From an uncultured Anaerolineae bacterium (GTDB taxonomy: Bacteria > Chloroflexota > Anaerolineae > J036 > Brachytrichaceae): a stretch of DNA of 39,814 nucleotides. A program made the translations under genes and the position numbers. Below, piece by piece: positions 23,188 through 31,166 of the stretch (the first letter of the stretch is position 1; each line of letters starts with the position of its first letter). The notes under the pieces were generated by a model. The model was not told where the DNA came from. It did no database searches and saw nothing but the letters and a program-made list of their open reading frames with translations. The stretch covers positions 1 through 39,814 of the forward strand of contig CALBEF010000092.1 in the NCBI GenBank assembly GCA_937927775.1, in the 5' to 3' direction.

Positions 23188-24255
23188 ATGATCCAAACCG
23201 AGGAACTCATCCAAACCCTCACGAATGCTGTTGGCCTCAGCGGATACGAATCCTCCATTCACCAACTGGTCAAGTCCAGATTCGAGCCGGTGTGCGACGA
23301 AGTGCGCGTCAGCAAAGTGGGCAGCGTGATGGCCTGGAAACGCGGCGCGCCTGCGGGCGACAGCGACAGGCCGGCCAAACGGTTGATGCTGGCCGCGCAC
23401 ATGGACGAGATCGGTCTGGTTGTGAGCGGCATCGAAAAGGGCTTTCTGCGCATCGCCCGTGTGGGAGGCACAGACGCGCGGCAGTTGCTCGGCCAGCGGG
23501 TGCTGGTGCATCCGCAGGGAGACGGTGGCAAAAATAAGCCGGCCCCCATTCCCGGTGTGATCGGCTCACGCGCGCCGCACGTGCTGTCGCCCGCAGAGCG
23601 CGAGAAAGTGGCCGGCTTTGACGATGTGTTCGTCGATGTCGGGCTGCCGGCGCGGCAGGTCGAACGCCTGATCCAGGTGGGCGATCTGGTGTCGTTCGAC
23701 ACGCAGACCACCAGACTCAAAGGCGATCGCTTGACCGGCAAAGCCATGGACAACCGGGTGGCCGTCGCCGCCGAAGTCGTCTGTTTGGACGAACTGCAAC
23801 GACTCAAGCACACCTGGGACGTGGTGGCCGTCGCCACTGTGGGGGAAGAAACCTCCTTCCTCGGCGCAAAGACCGCCGCCTACGAACTGCGCCCCGACGC
23901 CGCCATTGCCATCGACGTGACCTTTGCCGCGCAACACGACTACGCCACGCACATCGAGCTGGGCAAAGGCCCCGTCGTCACCGTCGGCCCCAACTATCAT
24001 CCCAAACTGACGCAGCGGCTGATCGACACGTGCAAACGGCTGGAGATGGACTATCAGATCGAGCCGGATATCGGCGGCGGCACCGACGCATGGCCGATCC
24101 AGGTCAGCCGCGAGGGGGTGCCGGTTGTGTTGATCGGCGTGCCGCTGCGCTATATGCACTCGCCGGTGGAGACGGTGAACGTGAAGGATGTCGAACGCAT
24201 TGGCCGGCTGATGGCTCATTTCGCCGCCGGCCTGGACGACAAGGTGTTCGATTGA
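23188..24255 (+). CDS. M42-family metallopeptidase (glutamyl aminopeptidase / PepA-TET type), first paralogue
   Basis: A 355-residue cytoplasmic aminopeptidase that usually forms a dodecameric TET shell. Metal ligands and catalytic residues are recognisable: His in LMLAAHMDEIG, Asp in GKAMDNRVAVAA, the Glu pair in VGEETSFLGAK, Asp in IAIDVTFA and His in RYMHSPVETV. ATG 23188 is chosen over the in-frame TTG at 23170, which lies upstream of the -10 box. The stop (24253-24255) lies inside an octamer array beginning at 24250. A second M42 gene follows 75 nt downstream; the two probably differ in specificity. Confidence 0.93.
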   Translation: MIQTEELIQTLTNAVGLSGYESSIHQLVKSRFEPVCDEVRVSKVGSVMAWKRGAPAGDSDRPAKRLMLAAHMDEIGLVVSGIEKGFLRIARVGGTDARQLLGQRVLVHPQGDGGKNKPAPIPGVIGSRAPHVLSPAEREKVAGFDDVFVDVGLPARQVERLIQVGDLVSFDTQTTRLKGDRLTGKAMDNRVAVAAEVVCLDELQRLKHTWDVVAVATVGEETSFLGAKTAAYELRPDAAIAIDVTFAAQHDYATHIELGKGPVVTVGPNYHPKLTQRLIDTCKRLEMDYQIEPDIGGGTDAWPIQVSREGVPVVLIGVPLRYMHSPVETVNVKDVERIGRLMAHFAAGLDDKVFD

Positions 24256-24305
24256 GCGATTGAGCGATTGAGCGATTGAGTCATTGAGCCACTGGGGCAT
24301 TGACT
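24250..24305. repeat. Octamer array between the two M42 genes
   Basis: GATTGAGC x3, GATTGAGT, CATTGAGC, CACTGGGG and CATTGACT in register. It supplies the TGA stop of the upstream gene and fills most of the gap to the next ATG (24331). Confidence 0.88.
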
Positions 24306-24330
24306 TGATTGATGCGACTACACCAACACT

Positions 24331-25368
24331 ATGATTCTGGAAAAGCTCTCCAACGCGATGGGCGTGTCTGGCAACGAAGACGCCGTGCGCGAGATCATCC
24401 TTGAAGCCATCAGGCCCAGCGTGGATGACGTGACGATCGACGCGATGGGCAACGTCATCGCCCACAAGGCGGCGCGCCGCAAGGCTGGGCAGGCCGGCCT
24501 GCGCGTCATGCTCGCGGCGCACATGGACGAAGTGGGGCTGATGGTCACCGGCCACACCGCCGATGGCGGGATCAAGTTTCGCTATGTAGGCGGCATGGAC
24601 GATCGCGTGATGCCCGGCCTGCGCGTGCAACTGGGCAAAGACCGCGTGCCGGGCGTGATCGGTTTGAAGGCGATTCACCACACCAAAGGCGGCGAGCGCG
24701 AGAAAGCGACGGCTGTGGAATCGATGGTGATCGACATCGGGGCCGCCAACAAGGGCGAGGCGGAAGGTCTGGCGCCGTTGGGAACCTATGGCGCGTTCCT
24801 GGTCGAGTACCGCCGGCTGGGCAACCTGGTCAGCGGCAAGGCGTTCGACGATCGGGCCGGCTGTTCGGTGCTGGTCGATCTGCTGCAAAAAGACGCCTAT
24901 CCGTTCGATGTGTACGGCGTGTTCACCGTGCAGGAGGAAGTCGGCCTGCGCGGGGCCGGCATCGCGGCTTACCGTGTGAACCCCACGCACGCCTTCGTGC
25001 TGGAGGGCACCATCGCCGACGACCTGCCCAGGAAAAAGGACCAAAGCCCGACCACGCAGTTGGGCAAAGGGCCGGCGCTCAGCGTGCTGGATCGCAGCGT
25101 GATCGCCGACCGGCAACTGGTTGAACACCTGGTGGCAACCGCCGAAGCGCATGGCATCCCCTGGCAGTTCAAACAACCCGGCATCGGCGGGACAGACGCA
25201 GGCGCCATCCATCTGGCGCGCGAAGGCGTGCCCAGCGCGCCGGTGTCGGTGCCGTGCCGATACATCCACTCGCCCGTGGCAGCGCTGGACCTGCGCGACT
25301 ATCGCAACACCGTGAAGCTGATGGAGCTGGCCCTGCGCGACCTGACGGCACAACCCGGGGCAAGATAG
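24331..25368 (+). CDS. M42-family metallopeptidase, second paralogue
   Basis: A 345-residue paralogue of the preceding gene with all M42 ligands: His in MLAAHMDEVGLMV, Asp in SGKAFDDRAGCSVL, the Glu pair in VQEEVGLRGAG, Glu/Asp position in VLEGTIADDLP (typical of the glutamyl-aminopeptidase/cellulase-M subgroup), and His in RYIHSPVAALD. It is less like its neighbour than a recent duplication would be. The protein should assemble into TET particles and degrade peptides left by proteasome-like or Lon-type proteases. The next gene starts 16 nt later. Confidence 0.93.
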   Translation: MILEKLSNAMGVSGNEDAVREIILEAIRPSVDDVTIDAMGNVIAHKAARRKAGQAGLRVMLAAHMDEVGLMVTGHTADGGIKFRYVGGMDDRVMPGLRVQLGKDRVPGVIGLKAIHHTKGGEREKATAVESMVIDIGAANKGEAEGLAPLGTYGAFLVEYRRLGNLVSGKAFDDRAGCSVLVDLLQKDAYPFDVYGVFTVQEEVGLRGAGIAAYRVNPTHAFVLEGTIADDLPRKKDQSPTTQLGKGPALSVLDRSVIADRQLVEHLVATAEAHGIPWQFKQPGIGGTDAGAIHLAREGVPSAPVSVPCRYIHSPVAALDLRDYRNTVKLMELALRDLTAQPGAR

Positions 25369-25384
25369 GGAGGCAAGGCAAACC

Positions 25385-26485
25385 TTGACGCGCCACACCG
25401 AAGCCGCGCGACGTTTCACTGCCCAGGGACGTGTCGAAACCGTGCAGGAATACGGCACGGGCAATGTGAACGACACCTACCTGGTCACAGTCAGCGGAAG
25501 CGACGAGACCCATTTCATCCTCCAGCGCATCAATCAGCGCGTGTTCCGCCGGCCGGAGCTCATCATGGTCAATATGCGCGCTTTTACCGAGCACGTGCGC
25601 AGGCGCCTGAGCAACGGCGCGGCAGACCCCGGCCGGCGCTGGGACACGCCGCGCGTCCGGCTGACGGCAGACGGCCAGACGCACTGGGTGGACGAGGACG
25701 GCGATTTCTGGCGCGCCATCAGCTTCGTCAACCACTCCCACACCTACCCGCGCATCCGCGACAGCGCCCATGCGCGCGAGGCCGGGTACGCGCTGGGCCG
25801 GTTTCAAAGCCTGATCAGCGATATGGACACCACCACCCTCCACGACACGCTGGAGGGCTTTCATATCACGCCGCGCTACGTCCAGCACTACCACGAAGTG
25901 ATCGCGCGCCCGAAAGCGCCGATCGATTCGCCGGAGGTTCGATACGGAATGCGCTTTGTGGCCGAGCGAGAATCGTGGGCGTCGGTGCTGGAACAGGCAA
26001 AGGAAGCCGGCCGGTTGCGTGTGCGCCCGATTCACGGGGATCCCAAAGTTGACAACATCCTGATCGACGACGACACCGGCCGGGCTGTCAGCATCGTCGA
26101 TCTGGACACGGTCAAGCCGGGGCTGGTGCATTACGACATCGGCGATTGCCTGCGCTCGTGCTGCAACCCGCTCGGCGAGGAAACAGACAAGATAGAGCAG
26201 GCGCGATTCGACACCGACTTGTGCCGGGAGATACTGGCCGGCTACCTGCCGGTGGCGCGGAGCTTCTTCACCCCGCACGACTATGATTACCTGTACGAGT
26301 GCGCGCGGCTGATCGCGTTCGAACTGGGGCTGCGATTCTTCACAGACTACCTGGAAGGCAACGTCTACTTCAAGGCCCGCCACAGTCAGCACAATCTGGC
26401 GCGCGCTCTGGTGCAGTTTAAGGTAACCGAGAGTATTGAGGCCCACGAAGCGGAGATCCGAACCATCGTCCGCGATTTGAGATAA
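25385..26485 (+). CDS. Aminoglycoside-phosphotransferase-fold kinase (NahK-like sugar kinase candidate)
   Basis: A 366-residue APH/choline-kinase fold protein (PF01636). YGTGNVNDTYLV is the nucleotide loop, HFILQRIN carries the ATP-binding strand, HGDPKVDNILID (about 220-231) is the catalytic loop (Brenner motif HxDxxxxN), and VDLDTVKPG the metal-binding Asp. The NVNDTYLV and INQRVFRRPE segments resemble N-acetylhexosamine 1-kinase-like proteins, so phosphorylation of an amino sugar or similar small molecule is possible, but this is inference. The start is TTG 25385, 16 nt after the M42 gene; GGGAGG lies upstream. An antibiotic-resistance function is unlikely given the family subtype. Confidence 0.8.
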   Translation: MTRHTEAARRFTAQGRVETVQEYGTGNVNDTYLVTVSGSDETHFILQRINQRVFRRPELIMVNMRAFTEHVRRRLSNGAADPGRRWDTPRVRLTADGQTHWVDEDGDFWRAISFVNHSHTYPRIRDSAHAREAGYALGRFQSLISDMDTTTLHDTLEGFHITPRYVQHYHEVIARPKAPIDSPEVRYGMRFVAERESWASVLEQAKEAGRLRVRPIHGDPKVDNILIDDDTGRAVSIVDLDTVKPGLVHYDIGDCLRSCCNPLGEETDKIEQARFDTDLCREILAGYLPVARSFFTPHDYDYLYECARLIAFELGLRFFTDYLEGNVYFKARHSQHNLARALVQFKVTESIEAHEAEIRTIVRDLR

Positions 26486-26510
26486 ATACCGGGCCGGCCC
26501 GCCCGCAAGC

Positions 26511-26516
26511 GATAAT
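26511..26516 (+). promoter_or_regulatory. Putative -10 box for the 54-residue protein gene
   Basis: GATAAT followed by 7 nt and ATG 26524. No Shine-Dalgarno is present. Confidence 0.35.
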
Positions 26517-26523
26517 CAGAGCA

Positions 26524-26688
26524 ATGAACAGGCGAAAGCTATCCCGCAGCCAGATCATTTTTTACGTGCTGAGCATTCTGATCGTGATCAGCATGGTCAT
26601 CAGCGCGTTCGCGTCGATGTTCACCGACCCGATCGCCAACGCGCCGGCCACATCAACACCGCGAGTCGTCACAACCGCCATACCGTGA
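26524..26688 (+). CDS. Small single-pass membrane protein (54 residues)
   Basis: A short open frame: basic N-terminus MNRRKLSRSQ, one clear transmembrane helix (IIFYVLSILIVISMVISAFA), and a short Pro/Thr-rich tail. The positive-inside rule puts the N-terminus in the cytoplasm. It has its own possible leaderless promoter. No function is known to me; the codon use and the sharply defined helix speak for a real gene. It sits between the APH-fold kinase and RidA genes. Confidence 0.65.
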   Translation: MNRRKLSRSQIIFYVLSILIVISMVISAFASMFTDPIANAPATSTPRVVTTAIP

Positions 26689-26693
26689 GCGCG

Positions 26694-26768
26694 CAATATG
26701 CAATACGTATTGCGTATTGGCGGCGCGCGCAATCCAAAATCCAAACTCCAAACTCCAAAACCCAAAAC
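26694..26768. repeat. Heptamer units of two families upstream of ridA
   Basis: CAATATG, CAATACG and then TATTGCG, TATTGGC (26694-26721) form an inverted pair centred on a perfect 12-bp palindrome, CAATACGTATTG. Further on, CCAAAAT, CCAAACT x2, CCAAAAC x2 (26734-26768) are direct units. The array ends 6 nt before the ridA ATG. Confidence 0.88.
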
Positions 26769-26774
26769 CGAGAC

Positions 26775-27158
26775 ATGTTAACTGCCATCCACACAGACGC
26801 GGCCCCTAAAGCCATCGGTCCTTACTCGCAAGCCATCGTCCTGGACAACCTGGTGTTCTGCTCCGGCCAGATTCCCATCGACCCGGCCACCGGCAACCTG
26901 ATCGAGGGCGATGTCAGCGCCCAGACAGAGCGCGTCCTGCAGAACCTGAGCGCAGTGCTCCAGGCCGCCGGAAGCAGCCTGCAACACGTGGTCAAGACCA
27001 CCGTGTTCCTGCAAAGCATGAACGACTTCGCGGCCATGAACGCCGTGTACGCGACCTGGTTCACCGGCACGCCGCCGGCGCGCTCCACGATCGAGGTGGC
27101 AAAGTTGCCCAAAGGCGCGCTGGTCGAGATCGAGGCGATCGCCGTAAAGGCGGCCTAA
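26775..27158 (+). CDS. ridA: RidA family reactive enamine/imine deaminase
   Basis: A 127-residue protein of the YjgF/YER057c/UK114 family. AIGPYSQAI, FCSGQIPIDPATG and the C-terminal PARSTIEVAKLPKGALVEIEAIAV are family hallmarks, including the Arg that binds the substrate carboxylate. RidA hydrolyses 2-aminoacrylate and similar intermediates made by PLP enzymes, as a homotrimer in the cytoplasm. ATG 26775 is chosen; the open frame before it (to 26685) is repeat-coded. It closes the gene row and is followed by a strong hairpin. Confidence 0.95.
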   Translation: MLTAIHTDAAPKAIGPYSQAIVLDNLVFCSGQIPIDPATGNLIEGDVSAQTERVLQNLSAVLQAAGSSLQHVVKTTVFLQSMNDFAAMNAVYATWFTGTPPARSTIEVAKLPKGALVEIEAIAVKAA

Positions 27159-27178
27159 AGTTCACGCCTGATGGATTT

Positions 27179-27213
27179 GACCTTCCCGCAGGCCTGGAAC
27201 CTGCGGGAAGGTC
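27179..27213. terminator. Bidirectional hairpin terminator
   Basis: A perfect 14-bp stem (GACCTTCCCGCAGG / CCTGCGGGAAGGTC) with a 7-nt loop lies between the convergent ridA and PHP genes. The stem directly touches the stop of the minus-strand gene. Confidence 0.7.
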
Positions 27214-28263
27214 TTAGCGCACGTAGATCGGATTGCTGAAGATCCAGCCGCGCTTGAACAGGCGGAAAGAACGATACACTTCGACCCGATAAACGCCGGG
27301 ATCGACAGTCAGGTGCTCGAGCGTCCGGCCGCTGCTTTGCGCCACAACGACGCCGTTGCGCAACAGGCGAATATCGCCGGCAGCCGGGCACATCACTTCC
27401 AGCTTTGTGGCCCCCCGGCGTATGATCTCATCGCCCATGACCGCCAGGGCTGCCCCGCTGCGCGCCGTAAAGCGAAAGCCGCGCGTGGAGCCGGCGCGGT
27501 CATAGCCGATGAAGCAATGGCCGGCGCGCAGCGCGCTGTATACCAACCCCTGATCCGTTTTTACATCGCGCGTCAGCGGCTTGTCGATCAACAGGTGCGT
27601 GTTGACGCAGCGGAACAGGTGGCTGTAGGGAAACACAACCCGTCGCAACGGCCCCAGCCGATAGGTCGCGCCGTGCGCGTCGGCGTTGCCGATCGCCACC
27701 ACACGCTCGCCGGCAATCAGCAGTTCGTCCCACTTGCGCAGTGTCGCCTTGAAAGGCCCGCGAATGACCCACGACGGGAAGAACGCTGCGAACACCGCCG
27801 CCGGGGCGCTCCACAGGCGCGCCTTGAACTCGGACATGTAATTCCACAGTTCAAGGCCGGTGAAGTGTTTGACGTGCCAGTCATCCCAGGGGATAACCTC
27901 CATGTCTGGATGAATGGGGCTGGCATATTCGACTGGATGCGCCAGAAAGGTCAGCCCGCCGCGCCGCCGGGCCTGATTGATGAGTTCCTGCGGGTTATCG
28001 GCAAAGGGAGAGAGTTCCTCCGAGACGTTGTAGATCAGCAGGTGACTGCGCTGAGGGTCGCGCTGGCAATCGTGCACTTCTTCGCCGGTCAGCACCAGCA
28101 CGCCGCCGTGATAGCCGGCCGGCCCGCATACCCACACGTTGTGATCAGTGACAATGACGACATCGAGGCCGGCGCTGGATGCCGCGTCGGCAATGTCGCG
28201 GTGATAGCGTTCGCCGTCCGAGTACGGCGTGTGCATGTGCATGTTGGCCACAATCTCGACCAT
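27214..28263 (-). CDS. PHP-domain metal-dependent phosphoesterase
   Basis: A 349-residue PHP protein. MHMHTPYSDGERYHRDIADAAS carries the HxH and Asp of motif 1, VIVTDHNVWV the TDHN of motif 2, LTGEEVHD the Glu, FLAHPVEY the next His, and IGNADAHG the final D-x-H. This is the YciV/TrpH-like arrangement of metal-dependent phosphoesterases; substrates are small phosphates or nucleotides. A C-terminal beta-rich segment (about 250-349) may be an accessory domain. ATG 28263 is chosen; the upstream frame runs into the palindromic repeat. A TACACT box 9 nt upstream suggests a short or absent leader. It is divergent from polX, which also contains a PHP domain. Confidence 0.9.
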   Translation of the reverse strand: MVEIVANMHMHTPYSDGERYHRDIADAASSAGLDVVIVTDHNVWVCGPAGYHGGVLVLTGEEVHDCQRDPQRSHLLIYNVSEELSPFADNPQELINQARRRGGLTFLAHPVEYASPIHPDMEVIPWDDWHVKHFTGLELWNYMSEFKARLWSAPAAVFAAFFPSWVIRGPFKATLRKWDELLIAGERVVAIGNADAHGATYRLGPLRRVVFPYSHLFRCVNTHLLIDKPLTRDVKTDQGLVYSALRAGHCFIGYDRAGSTRGFRFTARSGAALAVMGDEIIRRGATKLEVMCPAAGDIRLLRNGVVVAQSSGRTLEHLTVDPGVYRVEVYRSFRLFKRGWIFSNPIYVR

Positions 28264-28272
28264 TGAGCCGCA

Positions 28273-28278
28273 AGTGTA
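28273..28278 (-). promoter_or_regulatory. Putative -10 box for the PHP gene
   Basis: TACACT on the minus strand, 9 nt before ATG 28263. Confidence 0.4.
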
Positions 28279-28298
28279 GCAGGGTGGCGTTGGGGCGA

Positions 28299-28320
28299 GG
28301 GCAAGCCCGGCGGCTTGCCC
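28299..28320. repeat. Palindromic intergenic repeat (GGGCAAGCC family)
   Basis: A perfect copy (arms GGGCAAGCC / GGCTTGCCC, loop CGGC), followed by TACAGG, in the 94-nt divergent promoter region between the PHP and polX genes. Confidence 0.8.
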
Positions 28321-28340
28321 TACAGGGTCAGCCGGCGGGT

Positions 28341-28346
28341 TAGAAT
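28341..28346 (+). promoter_or_regulatory. Putative -10 box for polX
   Basis: TAGAAT, 11 nt before ATG 28358 (5 nt before an in-frame TTG at 28352). Confidence 0.4.
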
Positions 28347-28357
28347 GAGCGTTGCGT

Positions 28358-30124
28358 ATGGCGCTCAGCAATCAGCAACTCGCCGACATCTTCGCCGACA
28401 TCGCCGGACGGCTTCAGATTCAGGGCGAGGTCGTGTTCAAGACGCGCGCCTACAGCACGGTCGCCGAGAACATCCTGAATTCACCGCGCCCGATCGTCGA
28501 GCTGTGGCAGGAAGGCAAACTGGATGAGATTCCCGGCGTCGGCAGGGAGATCGCCCGCAAGCTCGACGAGTTGTTGCGCACCGGCAGCCTGGCGTTCTAC
28601 GAGCGGCTGCGCGAGGAAGTGCCGGATGGCGTGGCGGCCATGCTGCAAGTGCCAAACATGGGGCCACAACGGGTGCGCGCAGTGTGGCAGCAGCTCAATA
28701 TCGCCAGTATCGACGCGCTGGAGGCGGCTGCCAAAGCCGGCAAGCTGCGCGACCTGCAGAAGTTCGGCGCAAAGACCGAGGAGAAGATTCTGGCCGGCAT
28801 TGCCTCGCTGCGCCGGCGAGCTACCGGGCGTATGCGCATCGGCGACGCCATGCCGGCTGCCCTTGAACTGATCGCGGCGCTGCGCGGGGTTGATGGCGTG
28901 CGACAGATCACGTATGCCGGCTCGCTGCGGCGGGGACGCGAGACGATTGGCGACCTTGACATTCTGGCGGCCACCGACCAGCCGGCCCCGCTGATGGACG
29001 CCCTGCGCTCCCTGCCGGCGGTCAGTGAAGTGCTGGGCAGCGGCGAGACCAAAACCAGCGTGCGGTTGCAGAATGGCCTGCAGGCTGACCTGCGCGCCAT
29101 CGAACCGGCGCGCTGGGGCACGGCCCTGCAATACTTCACCGGCAGCCAGGCGCATAATATCCGCCTGCGCGAGCTGGCGCAGAAAAGGGGCCTCTCGCTC
29201 AACGAGTACGCGCTGCGCCCGCTGTCCACCGAAAGCAAAAAAGGCGGCGAGGGCGAACTGACCTTCGAGACCGAGGAGGGCGTGTACCGCGCGCTCGGCC
29301 TGCCTTTCATCCCGCCGGAGCTGCGCGAAGATCGCGGCGAAATCGAGGCGGCGCTGGCCGGCCAACTGCCCCACCTCATCACGGTTGACGACCTGAAGGG
29401 CGACCTGCAAATGCACACCACCTGGAGCGATGGCGCGACCGACGTGATGGGGTTGGCGCGCGCAGCGATGGCGCGCGGCTATGCTTATATCCTCATCACC
29501 GACCACACCCAGAGCCTGGCCGTGGCCAACGGCCTGACCGCCGAGCGCGTCGCGCAGCAGCGCCGCGAGATCGAGCGGGTGAACGCCGAACTCAAAGGCA
29601 AGTTGCGGGTGTTGCACGGGGTGGAGGTGGAGGTGAAATCGGATGGCAGTCTCGACCTGCCGGATGAGGCACTGGCCCAACTGGACATCGTGCAGGCTTC
29701 GGTGCACACATCCTTGTCGCAGCCGCGCGAGAAACTCACTGCGCGAGCGATCAGCGCCATGCGCAACCCGCATGTGGACATCCTGGGCCATCCCTCTGGC
29801 CGGCTGATCAACGAGCGCGAAGGCGGCGACTTTGACTGGGAGGCGCTGTTTCATGAAGCGGCGCGGCAGCGCGTGGCGCTGGAAATCAACTGCGATCCGG
29901 CCCGGCTCGACCTGAATGAAACGCTTGCGCGGCGGGCAGTTGAGCTGGGCTGCCTGTTGAGCATCAGCACCGACGCCCACGCGCCGGCGCAGTTTGACAA
30001 CATTGTGTATGGCGTCAGCATCGCCCGGCGCGCCTGGGTGGAGCCGGCGGTCGTCATCAACACGTGGCCGTTGAGCAAACTGCTCCAGTGGGCTGCGTCG
30101 CGGGCGCAGAGCGCGGACAGATAA
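28358..30124 (+). CDS. polX: DNA polymerase/3'-5' exonuclease PolX
   Basis: A 588-residue family X polymerase of the bacterial type. The N-terminal 8-kDa/HhH part (about 1-150) has EIPGVGREIARKLDELL and MLQVPNMGPQRVRAVW as helix-hairpin-helix units; the polymerase palm has ITYAGSLRRGRETIGDLDILAAT with the catalytic Asp pair; TGSQAHNIRLRELAQKRGLSLNEY is the family-typical C-terminal palm/thumb segment. The C-terminal PHP domain (about 345-570) has DLQMHTTWSDGATD, ILITDHTQSL, ILGHPSG and STDAHAP. The enzyme takes part in base-excision and gap-filling repair, with the PHP domain giving 3'-5' exonuclease and phosphatase activities. TTG 28352 is an alternative start. Confidence 0.95.
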   Translation: MALSNQQLADIFADIAGRLQIQGEVVFKTRAYSTVAENILNSPRPIVELWQEGKLDEIPGVGREIARKLDELLRTGSLAFYERLREEVPDGVAAMLQVPNMGPQRVRAVWQQLNIASIDALEAAAKAGKLRDLQKFGAKTEEKILAGIASLRRRATGRMRIGDAMPAALELIAALRGVDGVRQITYAGSLRRGRETIGDLDILAATDQPAPLMDALRSLPAVSEVLGSGETKTSVRLQNGLQADLRAIEPARWGTALQYFTGSQAHNIRLRELAQKRGLSLNEYALRPLSTESKKGGEGELTFETEEGVYRALGLPFIPPELREDRGEIEAALAGQLPHLITVDDLKGDLQMHTTWSDGATDVMGLARAAMARGYAYILITDHTQSLAVANGLTAERVAQQRREIERVNAELKGKLRVLHGVEVEVKSDGSLDLPDEALAQLDIVQASVHTSLSQPREKLTARAISAMRNPHVDILGHPSGRLINEREGGDFDWEALFHEAARQRVALEINCDPARLDLNETLARRAVELGCLLSISTDAHAPAQFDNIVYGVSIARRAWVEPAVVINTWPLSKLLQWAASRAQSADR

Positions 30125-30163
30125 TGCAGGCACATTCACCCAGCCAGGAGACACTTTCTCATC

Positions 30164-30550
30164 ATGCGAATCGAGCACATCGCCCTGCAAGTGAACGACC
30201 CCGACGCTGTAGCCGAGTGGTACGTTAGACACCTCGGCATGAAAGTCGTCCGCCATGTCGGCGGGCCGTCGCGCACCTGGTTTCTGGGCGACGACGATAG
30301 CCACACCCTGATCGAGATTTATCACAACCCGGCTGCTCCCCTGCCCGACTATGCCGCGATGGACCCGCTGTTGCTGCACATCGCCTTTAGCGCCGACGAC
30401 CTGGAAGCTGAACGCGCGCGCTTGATCGCAGCCGGCTGCGCGCCGGTTGGCGAGGTTGGCTCCACGCCGGCCGGCGACCAGTTGTGCATGTTGCGCGACC
30501 CCTGGGGCCTGGCCATTCAGCTCGCCCGGCGGGCTGCGCCGCTCAGATAG
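30164..30550 (+). CDS. VOC family protein (glyoxalase/bleomycin-resistance fold)
   Basis: A 128-residue protein with the two beta-alpha-beta-beta-beta units of the vicinal oxygen chelate fold: MRIEHIALQVNDPDAVAEWYVRHLGMKV, with metal-binding His5, and LLLHIAFSADDLEAERARLIAAGC, with a second His. The end DPWGLAIQLARR matches the usual DPdGn.iel strand. The substrate is unknown. CAGGAGAC upstream gives a ribosome-binding site. It lies 39 nt after polX and could be in the same transcript. Confidence 0.85.
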   Translation: MRIEHIALQVNDPDAVAEWYVRHLGMKVVRHVGGPSRTWFLGDDDSHTLIEIYHNPAAPLPDYAAMDPLLLHIAFSADDLEAERARLIAAGCAPVGEVGSTPAGDQLCMLRDPWGLAIQLARRAAPLR

Positions 30551-30899
30551 CGTGGTGCGCGACGCAGGCGCCGGTCACAGCCGGACATCATTTTCCTTTT
30601 GAACTTTTTTGCTTGCTTGCGCTGCGCGCAGCCGGTGTCACACATGAGCCGCGCCATGTGACAAAATTCACAAAATGGCGCTTCCCCGCAGCCGGCTCAC
30701 ATGACATACGACACTGCCCAATTGCGGTGAAAAGTCGTATGCTGTAGCCACGAATGGCTTAACATCGTGTGACTTGAGGCTGGCAGCGCGCCCGTCTGCC
30801 GGCCCGTAATGCAGGTTCGACACGGGCATCCACGGCCAGCGCGACCCATTCACAAACACCTTTGCCGTGGCTCCCCGACCGAACCTCGGGAGCGTGTAT
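30551..30899. other. 349-nt intergenic region with TGTGA/TCACA half-sites
   Basis: No gene is seen here. The region holds T-rich stretches (30590-30611), several TCACA and TGTGA half-sites (30638-30642, 30657-30661, 30668-30672, 30697-30701, 30768-30772) and an imperfect inverted repeat at about 30636-30663. It probably contains the promoter of the 2-oxoacid oxidoreductase operon, though no clear -35/-10 pair was identified. Confidence 0.6.
30657..30672. promoter_or_regulatory. CRP/FNR-type binding-site candidate
   Basis: TGTGACAAAATTCACA fits the TGTGA-N6-TCACA consensus of CRP-like regulators at all ten half-site positions. It lies 228 nt upstream of the ferredoxin-subunit start. No CRP-family gene is in the window. 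Confidence 0.5.
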
Positions 30900-31154
30900 A
30901 TGGCCAAAGGTCATGTCGTCATCGACTCGGAACGCTGCAAAGGCTGCGAACTGTGCGTCAGTGTGTGCCCGAAAGGCGGCATTCGCATGTCCGAGGACTT
31001 CAACGCCAAAGGCTACCGGCCTGCCGTCTGGGTCAACCCGGATGGCGCGTGCACCGGCTGCGCCCTGTGCGCGCTGGTATGCCCCGACACTGCCATCGCC
31101 GTCTATCGTGAAGTGGTGCCGCGCGTGGCGGCCGCCAACGCCGCGAGCAACTGA
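30900..31154 (+). CDS. 2 x [4Fe-4S] ferredoxin (delta) subunit of a 2-oxoacid:ferredoxin oxidoreductase
   Basis: An 84-residue ferredoxin-like protein with two CX2CX2CX3CP clusters: CKGCELCVSVCP (about 13-24) and CTGCALCALVCP (about 51-62). Such small subunits are the delta part of four-subunit VOR/KOR/POR enzymes and pass electrons to ferredoxin. ATG 30900 is chosen, with GGGAG upstream; the GTG at 30867 would add MAPRPNLGSVY. The alpha subunit follows 12 nt later. The delta-alpha-beta-gamma order is a usual one for these operons. Confidence 0.92.
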   Translation: MAKGHVVIDSERCKGCELCVSVCPKGGIRMSEDFNAKGYRPAVWVNPDGACTGCALCALVCPDTAIAVYREVVPRVAAANAASN

Positions 31155-31166
31155 TAGCGAGGTCCC

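Noticed and set aside
26611..26700. tRNA-like or attachment-site signal near the CAATACGTATTG palindrome
   Set aside because: No cloverleaf or CCA end could be drawn and no integrase gene is present.
28481..30379. 632-residue minus-strand frame opposite polX
   Set aside because: An antisense shadow; polX motifs on the plus strand are complete.
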